A stretch of DNA of 64,000 nt from Mangifera indica (lineage: Eukaryota > Streptophyta > Magnoliopsida > Sapindales > Anacardiaceae), in contig NC_058149.1 of NCBI RefSeq assembly GCF_011075055.1, positions 13,274,449 through 13,338,448 of the forward strand, given 5' to 3'. The position numbers and the translations under genes are program-made. Every line of letters begins with the position of its first letter. Position 1 is the stretch's first letter. A model generated the notes under the pieces. It did no database searches. It was not told the origin of the DNA and worked only from the letters and a program-made list of their open reading frames with translations. Of this stretch, positions 55,818-64,000 are shown piece by piece.

Positions 55818-58800
55818 TCATGCTACTTCAACTTTCTGAGCTTTATTCGGGCGACCAGTTGCAGAATCATTTTCTCTAAAGCGAGGGTGCTTACCACCTC
55901 TATTGTTTTTTCCTCCCCTGCATGGGATAATCAAAATTTAATAGGTAAGAACCAAAAGCTGGGTCAGTTTCCCAAGATGGTGACTATGAAGAGGAGACAA
56001 CAGCATCAATGCCAAAGGGCTATCCTCTAGATATTGCATAATCCAGAAAAAAACAGAAAATAGTTGAAGTCATAAGCAATAACTGACCTTCCTCGGTGGT
56101 TACCACCCTTATTTTCACGGTGTCGTTCTTGATTACCTCGGAGTAGGCTCCAATATTCCTTTTCAGCCTCACCTGAGAACACAAGTAGTATACCAACACC
56201 CCCAGTGTCACATAACTAGTAATGTCTAATTAATGAAAGTTACAAGGTCATTAAAGGGCAAACAAATTGATTTCATCACATGGTCAATAGTCACAACAGA
56301 CAATAATAGGTGAAACATTATCAATTACTGGTCCTAGATTCTCATATTAAAAAGCTATCTTCCAAGACTAGAAAGAATAAAGAAAAGATGTGTATGAATC
56401 AGGACACCGCAGAATGTTTAGCATACATATCTTGCAATGAAAAGTTAAAACCATACAACAAAGCATCAACAAATAATGTTTTGAAAGGAAATTTTTTTAG
56501 TTGTTACATACCAGTAACTGGTTCTAGAATGGCAATAAAATTCTTGACAATCAGGCCACCTTCTTTGGCTAGGACTGCAGCTGCCCGAGCCTTTTGAGCT
56601 CCTTCAGGCTCTTCAAATCTAATATATCCAGATTCAGCTCCAATCTTGAAATCAATGAACTTCACATACATAAAAACAAAATGTGAAGACAATTGTCAAA
56701 AGCCAGTAAAGTCAAGACCAACAACTTTGAAAAAGCTACTCAATTTCAGTCTTGCTTTTCAGAAAAAAATAAATAATAATCTAAGGGAATAGTGATGAAA
56801 AGACGAAACATACAAGAGCTAGCATAAGCAACAGTAACTGAAACCACAATCATCCAAGTAGAATAATAGAAAATGGCTACAAATTTCAATAATAGAAACA
56901 GATTCATGGATACTATAAAGAACTCCTAAAAAATAAACTTCAATGAAAATCAACACTAACTAAGATGCAATGAAGACATATAATCTAAAACAGATAATGG
57001 GGAACCATCATGGTACCTTAACAGTGCCAAATTGTTTGAAAATACCCTTCAAATCCTCACGCATTACGACATTCATGTCATCTTTATAGGCAGCAATTGC
57101 GGATTTTTCTTCTTTTTCTTCTCCCCTTTCTGTGGAACCTTCAGATGTCTTCTCTTCATCTTCATTATCTGCCTTCTGCTCATTTTCTTTAGTAGCATTT
57201 TCTGAGGAATCTAGTTCTCCATTTACTTTCTTTGCACTATCATCAACTGACTGGTGAGTCTCTTTTTTGTCCTCAGTTACTGCATTCTTCAATGTGAATG
57301 CAACAATTAAGCCCTTCGGATAACTGTCATCATCATGAGTGCAGAAAATTAGGTTATGATTGTATACTTTGGAGTGGACATTAGGACTAATAGAGATCAT
57401 ATAGTGTTTCAAATTACTTTGATTCAGGATTTGAGTTGTTTTTGAGACTTGAACCCATATGCGGACGAAATTTCTCAACTTCCTCGACCTCTTTGGCTTG
57501 TTCTTCATCAAAGTCTTTCCTAAGTGGTAAAGAAAATCTATGAGAACACGCAACATAGATATAAAAATTTCAATGTGGAGACACAAACAAAAGAGAAAGC
57601 CATCAAGTTTTTTAATAAATGTAAGCAAGATTCATAGAAGAAACTTCATTTGTCCATTTAACTTGTTTGTTTCTGCTTATTGCCTATATATAAACTCTAA
57701 TGCCAAAAACCATAAAACATTACCAACAAGGAAAAATGATTATTTTAAACATGTTCATATCATGGATAAATATGTGGAATACATTGTGAAAGAGAAACAA
57801 TACAATATAACCTAATTGTCAAACTTATGAAAATCCCATTGTTTAATACTACTGAAAAGTGTCATTGAAATAAATATGAGATAAACCAATATCCCAACCA
57901 CAACTTACTTTGGCTTCAGTTCTAGATCAACACCTGCATAAACCAAGCTTTTCTTCAAAACATTGTCTGCATCTTCCTCTGTTGAAAACTCAATCAAAGC
58001 AGTACCACAAAACAACCTTTTATCTGCTACATGCCGAGGCAACCTCACGCTATTAACCTTAAATAATTAGGAAGATAATCAATTATAAAAAGAACTTTAC
58101 TTATGTAATTGCTCCAACAAAGAGTCCGAAATTATAAGAGTCAGATCACCTAAACAAATATATAGCATCAAATCTAAAGTAAGAACCCACTTCTCTTGGG
58201 AAGCAGCTACTGACGGATTTTTATCACTCAATTTAAGGCAAGTAAACCATCAACATCAAAAAATGGGAATAGCTAATACCTTAGCATATTGAGAGAAAAA
58301 GGTCGACACATCTTCCCGATTCACATCATATTCTAAAGGTGATGCTGCAATTGTTCTTCCATCTAATTGCTCTTTCATCTCCTCTACCTTCGGTAATTCA
58401 GCAATACGACCAACATTTTTCCCTGCAGGACCCAAAATGAAAAAGTAAACAAACGAGTGAAATATACATTGGAAGATACTAACAAATGGATGTTGATAAC
58501 TGATGTAACCAATAAAAAGCCAGAACTTTTCTTCTCAATATAACACTATACATAAATTAACCATCAACTGGGATAAGTTGGAGAGAGAGCTTAGAAAATT
58601 TTACAATTTAAATAAAAATGGAGAAAAACGACTTCAAAAGCAATAAACACGTTTAAAATGCTAAATAGACCATGCCTAGATAAAATTAAACCAAGCCAAA
58701 AGATCTTATTTTAGCTCCATTAGACTAGTATAATTATTTTCTTTTTTGGTATCCCAAATTCCATAATGAAAATTTTCTATTATAAATGCCATGTACTATT

Positions 58801-59409
58801 TCCTCGAATACAAACATAGATTTAGTCAGAAGTTCACCGTCATCAGAAAGTTTAAGAGAAGTAGATTTTCTAAGAGTTTCAGCCACGGCATTCAATTTAT
58901 CTTCTGGTATGTCTCCTGCCTTCGCATTGCCCAATTTTAAATGATCTTTCATCTTCTTGAACGAACAAATCAGCGCCAAACTAACCACTACACTCTCAGT
59001 CAAGATCAACAAAAACACTTGTACAAAATTCAAATACTCAAAAAAAAAAAAAAAAAATGAAAACCTCTCGGTTAGACAAGAAACAAAAGCCCACTGTTGG
59101 TCTCCAATAATAAAATTTTCCTTTAAAAAATCAAAACAAATAAATGACAGATTGAGGATACTCGCATCCTGGCTTTCACTAATCTTTTTTCTGAGAAACC
59201 CATCCGTAGGAATATTGCTATCGCTGAAGTAAAACTCGACCTGCAAAATACAAACATTAAAAGGAAAACAAATAACTGAAGTTATCAAACGAAAAAGTTA
59301 ATTAAAAAGAAAAACAATAAAAACATTTCAAAGAGTCTAGCAGGTGGAAGTTAAAAAGAAAGACCTGTCTGAGCACAGCTTTAGCTGTTTCTTCATCCAA
59401 GGACGCCAT
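55818..59409 (-). CDS. LA1: La protein (La1-like RNA-binding chaperone)
   Basis: Ten exons: 59365-59409, 59162-59240, 58838-58987, 58280-58422, 57909-58057, 57418-57519, 57017-57323, 56512-56659, 56088-56172 and 55818-55917, giving 435 residues. The La motif spans about residues 5-92 (VEFYFSDSNIPTDGFLRKKI, VSLALICSFKKMKDHLKLG). RRM1 is about 118-200 (SVRLPRHVADKRLFCGTALI). An acidic linker follows (about 235-300). The C-terminal RRM is about 305-375 (FIDFKIGAESGYIRFEEPEG, KARAAAVLAKEGGLIVKNFI). The tail is Arg/Gly/Lys-rich and basic. La proteins bind the UUU-3'OH ends of new RNA polymerase III transcripts in the nucleus. Intron 2 is 174 nt, in frame and without stops, so retention would insert 58 residues in the La motif. 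A partial inverted copy lies about 1.8 kb beyond the 3' end. Confidence 0.95.
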
Positions 59410-59450
59410 TATTATGGTTGTAAGTAAAGAGAGAGGGAGACACAGAATGT

Positions 59451-59459
59451 TTAGGGTTT
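59451..59459 (-). promoter_or_regulatory. Telo-box upstream of the La gene
   Basis: AAACCCTAA on the minus strand lies about 42 bases before the La start codon. Telo-boxes are frequent near the starts of plant genes for ribosome and RNA functions. Confidence 0.55.
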
Positions 59460-60812
59460 TGGGGATATTTTAGTTTCGGGCAAACTAAGAAAATAGAGAT
59501 AACAATGCATAAGATGCTCTAGTGTTTAAGCTCAACTACAGCTTTGGCACGCTTCTCGTGGCGACCTTTGGCCGCCGCTTACAATAACCATTCTTTTAAA
59601 CCCGGTTCGACCGAACCAATTCAACCTGGGCCTGCCCAACAGCCCTCAAGTTAGTCGTGCTGACATCAACGTATTGATTTACGAATTTTGTAATTGTTAA
59701 ACCATCTGACATTAGCATTTTGTTATACAACTTTTCGCAATTATCGAGTCTTGGCAATCCATCTTATAAAAAATATGTATCATGTACCATTAAACTGCTT
59801 AGACCGCAATTCTGTGGGGTTATACATAGTTATATTCTAAATATTATTCTGATCAAACTTATGAAGACTCAGATTGAGTCTTTGATTAGGTCAAGACATA
59901 ATCACGGAAACAATGACATTAACTGTTTGTATGTGTCCTAATTTGATTAAATGTTTTTAAACTTAAACCAAGTATTGATACGATGAATAAGTCAATCACA
60001 TATCAAACCGATTGACCGAATAGGTCTCTTGCCTTGAGGCAACTTTGGGCATCTTCTCTTGGATAAAATGAGTCACTGGAGAGCTTTGTCTACCTCAGAA
60101 TTCACGGACATACCAACAAGAATCTAAAATGTTTATTTATCAATTAGTATTTTATTTTCACTCAAAAATTACGGGACATTATCTTGCAGCTTTTTCTTTA
60201 TGACCCCAATAATTTATGAACCATTACACTGCTATAAATTGATGAATATTTGGTTGTGTCATAAATTTAAATGGATGAAACCTACATATTAATTGGAAAA
60301 AAAAAAACAGAAAGGAAGACCTGAACAAGAGCAAACTAAGAAGAGAAGATGATTACTGAAAACAAAAACATATAATCCTTCATGCTTATAATTTATTCTC
60401 CAATGGTTTCTAACAAACAAAATGCTTAAAATTTGCCATACAAACATGCATACCAAACAGTAAGTAAGTTTAAAACCAAAAAAAAAAAAAAAGCTATGTA
60501 ACTGCTGGATCAGTTTACTGCTATCAATCACTAACCATGAACGAAAGATGCAGATCATGCTTCATCAAATCATCCAAGTACAACAAATGGTCTTTTTCAA
60601 AGTAAAGTTCACCTCCCCTCAGTGATCTCATTTCTTCACGTTGTGCATATCTTTTTGTTACTAGCACCCTCTGAGTTCCACAGTTAGGACTGAGGTGATT
60701 TATTCACAAAGGGAAATAACTTAAGGGCCTGGCATCACATTCTGAATGGAAAACTCCATCATTCTATGGCAGTAAGGTTTGCTGATCTTACGGAGCAGTT
60801 TGATAAATGAGA
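59460..60812. other. Intergenic
   Basis: La gene promoter followed by AT-rich spacer and the 3' UTR of the CCDC25-like gene. No gene was seen. Confidence 0.5.
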
Positions 60813-62604
60813 TTACATAAAGTCCTCTTCCAATTCCTGCAAGGACTTGCTTTGTGAAGCAATCTGTTTGTTAGATGTCATCTTTTCGGAGACCATCAAT
60901 CCCTTGTAGCTCCTGATCTCTGCCTGTTTCTCCTTTTCAAGCCTTTCCATCTCCTCCTGCCGTTTCTGCAAAGAGATATATAAAGAGATTTTTATTAAAA
61001 TATTATAGATAGATAGTATACTGATGAAAGATTCAGTATGATGGAGTTCTAACTGAATATCAAAAACTAAAGATATTATAAATTAAGAACTCTCTCTATT
61101 AATAAACCAGATATATCAATATAAATGTACAAGGTAATGCAGTTTGCATGTTTTGGACACAAATAACAGAGCTAAGAATATAGGAAATGCATAACAGTGT
61201 AAAATTCAAAACTAGTTCCCAGACCATGAGCAGATAGATCATCTAAAACTAAGTATAGGATTTCAGGAATCTGACATTAAGACACCCACATTACAGAACA
61301 AGATACTGGATATTTGCCATTTACATAACTAAAACTTAGACACCACTGACATGTCTATAGTTTTCATATTAGGACTTGGAATATTCACAACATCAAGAAT
61401 AAATATTAATTAACGAGGAGATTGCAAGAAATAAAACTCACTTTATCTCTCAGCTGAAGTTTCCTCTCAGCTCTTTCTGCAGCATTTGCTGCTTCTCGCT
61501 CAGCTGCAACCATGCAACAAACAGAAAATGACCATGAGAAAATGAAAAAAGATGCAGAAGAACTAAATTCACGAACAATATAAGATAAACTTAGAACAAA
61601 AAACCAAAGTATTGAGCATGATTTCCTTCAAGATGGAATAACAGAATGGTAAGAAATCATTTGATAAACAACAAAGAAAATGAAGCTACCTTTTAAATCC
61701 GGTTTCCTTTCCACTTTTGTTTTGTTCAATCTATTAACTATCTCATTTATCCGCTTCTCCACCCTCACAGTGCGAACCTAAGTTTAGCATCAAACCCATT
61801 CAAAATTCCATCCATCAGAATCAAGCCAACCCAACAAACACCAAAAAGTCTCAATGCTTGCAACTCACAGAAAATAAAAACACATACACCAGAAAAAAAA
61901 AAAAATGTTACCATTTTTGAATTGTGGAAACCAACTTGGCCAACATCCATGGAACCAGTTTTCTTTAAATTGGACCATGGAGTGTAAACAACATCAATAT
62001 TATTCACCTTGTTGCCTACCACATAAATAAACGGATTAGTACAACACCACAATGCTTACAAATACTTTTTTTTTTTTTTTTTGCAATTTGCAGTCACAGA
62101 CTCTATATCTCCAAAGCTATCAACATATATTTACCCATATCAGATAGAAATCAATAAATATTTTATCACTTCAGTCTAGCCTTTTATAATCATCAAAAAC
62201 ATAATATGAAAAAACAATCACATAAACACACTCATAATTGATTGAATTATAAGCTGAAAATCAGTCAAGAAAGATTATACCTTGAATAGAATTTGCTTTG
62301 ACAAGCTGAGCACAATCTTCCAAAACGCCTTCACTTATATCATCAATAGTCTGACCTCTGTGCAATCGTAAATAAACATGAGCAGAAGACATTTTATCCA
62401 CATGAAACCTGCAAAAAAAAAAAAAATTAAATTAACAATTAATCAATAAATTAGATTCAATTGAATGTAAAATTAGGGTTTTAAAAAGTACCAAATGTCT
62501 TCGGGGAAGCCGTATTTTATGAGTTCCTCGTTCTCGTACTTGTCGAGACCCATGAAGATGGGGTAATCGCCTGCCTCTGGTCGGGCTTTGAAGTAGAAAA
62601 CCAT
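60813..62604 (-). CDS. CCDC25-like protein with NFACT-R (DUF814) domain
   Basis: Six exons at 62492-62604, 62281-62408, 61912-62015, 61690-61777, 61442-61503 and 60813-60965 give 215 residues. The N-terminal half is the NFACT-R/DUF814 fold ([80 protein letters not shown]). The C-terminal half is a charged helix or coiled coil rich in Glu, Lys and Arg ([35 protein letters not shown]) and ends ELEEDFM. The domain is shared with NEMF/Tae2 ribosome-quality-control factors. Animal CCDC25 is reported as a DNA sensor, but the plant role is unknown. Length matches the family. The ATG was chosen because MVFYFK is the conserved start. Confidence 0.93.
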
Positions 62605-63203
62605 CTTGATCCTTGTTTGGCACTTACGATTCGAGACCAGAGACTGTCTTAGTCTTCCTCCTATAGCCGATCGCTTGAGAGTCTTCTGGTATTTTCAGGC
62701 CCTGGTGTTTGGATACGAGATTTGTCGTTTCCCAGATTGAAGTTAGCTTACTCTATACACTGTTCCGTTGATTAATCCATGCCATTTATTTATTTATTTT
62801 GTCATAATATGCTTCATGTTTCCCATTTCTTTCCTGCCTATGGGCCCTATTTTAACACTATGGGCCAAACCAAGTTTCAAATCTTATGGACATGAGTGTA
62901 TTCGGATTGTGTTAGTAAGACTAAAACGAGGTAAAAACTCGAAGTAAACCTCTCACTTAGTTTGAATTCAGTTTAATTATATTTTCGACAATATTGTCAC
63001 TTCTTTAATCACATTATTTATCTTTTTAATAGTATTATTTATTTCATAAATAACATTTTAATAATATTTTATATCAATTCGAATAAACTTGAATTAAATC
63101 ATATAAATTTGCATAAACTCGAGCTAACCCTAAGTTTGGTTTAGCTCAACTCAAATTAAATCCACCCTTAGTCATGATCTAACTTTTTTATTCAATAAAA
63201 ATA

Positions 63204-63360
63204 AGTGCAATGTTATATTTATATTTTTAAATATATAATTAGATATACAAATAATATATCATTATGTGATTGAGTATTACTTAATTTTTACTTCAGAATC
63301 ACCAACTTACTTGTCATTTGTGTATTCCATTCAAAAGCAAGTATATATAATTTTATTATT
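63204..63360. mobile_element. Palindromic MITE-like element, copy 5 (degenerate)
   Basis: The core 'atcattatgtgattgagtat' and the end 'gcaagtatatataattttat' match the family at 9776. The left end is mutated. Confidence 0.5.
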
Positions 63361-63485
63361 AAAATAAAAAATTCATGTGAACAATATCTTTTATCATCAT
63401 TTACGCTATCCGTGTTTATTCGAAAAGGCAAAACACATATAAAATCAATCAATTGTATAAGATACATAATTTGAATATTTAATTG

Positions 63486-63675
63486 GGTATAGTTTTATCA
63501 ATAAAACTATGATTACATATTTTTAATATATAATTTAGATACACAGATGATATATTATCATATAATTGAATGATTTAGAATTAATATAAAATAACACTCA
63601 ATCATATAATAACTTAATATTTATGTATATAAATTAAATATAAAAAAATATATACATATAATATTATTCTAGTTT
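63486..63675. mobile_element. Palindromic MITE-like element, copy 6
   Basis: It contains 'aaaactatgattacatattt', the facing words 'atcatataattgaatgattt' and 'cactcaatcatataataac', and ends 'tatacatataatattattct'. It is diverged but keeps the same order of parts as the 40-kb copy. Confidence 0.55.
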
Positions 63676-64000
63676 TATTATAGAAATTATCGGATCGAGG
63701 AGAACTTGGATCTACCATAACGGTAACAATACCTAAATTAAAGAAGAAAATGATTGTAAACACAACACCCTCAACTCATTTTTGTCAATAACCATCTTAT
63801 TCCACATTGAATGAATGTGCCAACCAATTTTCATTAGAGAAAAAAAACAAAGTGTCTAAAGTCAATTTTTATTAAAAGGTAGGTTGGCCGAATGGTTGGC
63901 CCACCCGGCCAATCAATTTTCATTAAAAAAGAAAAGTGACTGAAGCCAATATCACCAATTTAATTCTTGAAACCAAATAATTAAAGCCCATTGTTGTGTC

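Larger units (their letters stand above)
62605..64000. other. Right-edge intergenic DNA
   Basis: The short 5' flank of the CCDC25-like gene is followed by AT-rich DNA with two palindromic MITE-like elements and a short direct repeat of 'ggccaatcaattttcatta' type near 63815-63925. No gene was seen. Confidence 0.5.

Overview
The window is nuclear DNA of a flowering plant, most probably a eudicot and perhaps a woody one. It has AT-rich intergenic DNA, many short GT-AG introns, plant-specific gene families, and short transposon remnants. No prokaryotic, viral or organellar gene blocks were seen. I cannot name the species from sequence alone.

Layout. The first 311 bases look like the last two exons of an unidentified gene. 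A small NFD6-like gene follows (1111-2833, +). Next is a degenerate second copy of the 3' half of a TOM1-like (TOL) gene (about 3600-8610, -). It is interrupted by a 1.6-kb insertion. The intact TOL gene lies upstream of it on the same strand (10850-16186, -). A plastid-type D-amino-acid aminotransferase / aminodeoxychorismate lyase gene (19069-21785, -) is followed by a conserved four-helix membrane protein gene (23112-26153, +) that carries a miniature LTR element in an intron. Then come eIF3 subunit L (27124-30428, +) and a tetraspanin (32117-34864, +). Two tandem aspartate aminotransferase genes follow (35881-38935 and 40790-44138, +). Only the second has a peroxisomal PTS2 signal. A large MYB3R cell-cycle regulator (44752-49876, -) has a 5'-UTR intron. 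The last part holds an inverted pseudogene fragment of a La protein gene (52668 to about 54100, +), the intact La gene (55818-59409, -), and a CCDC25/NFACT-R-like gene (60813-62604, -).

The genes do not form one pathway. They are mostly housekeeping functions: translation initiation, RNA chaperoning, amino-acid metabolism, ubiquitin-cargo sorting and G2/M transcription. Exon structures were built by hand from splice sites, reading-frame continuity and remembered family sequences. All eleven reconstructed complete genes close in frame from ATG to stop.

I found no convincing new multi-gene system. The most interesting signals are: (1) the inverted partial copy of the La gene, which could give hairpin or antisense RNA; (2) an intron in the La motif that is exactly 174 nt, in frame and stop-free; (3) the diverged tandem aspartate aminotransferase with a changed cofactor-stacking residue; (4) the TOL duplication, whose breakpoint carries an inverted intron piece; and (5) a one-base shift that replaces the conserved C-terminus of the intact TOL gene.
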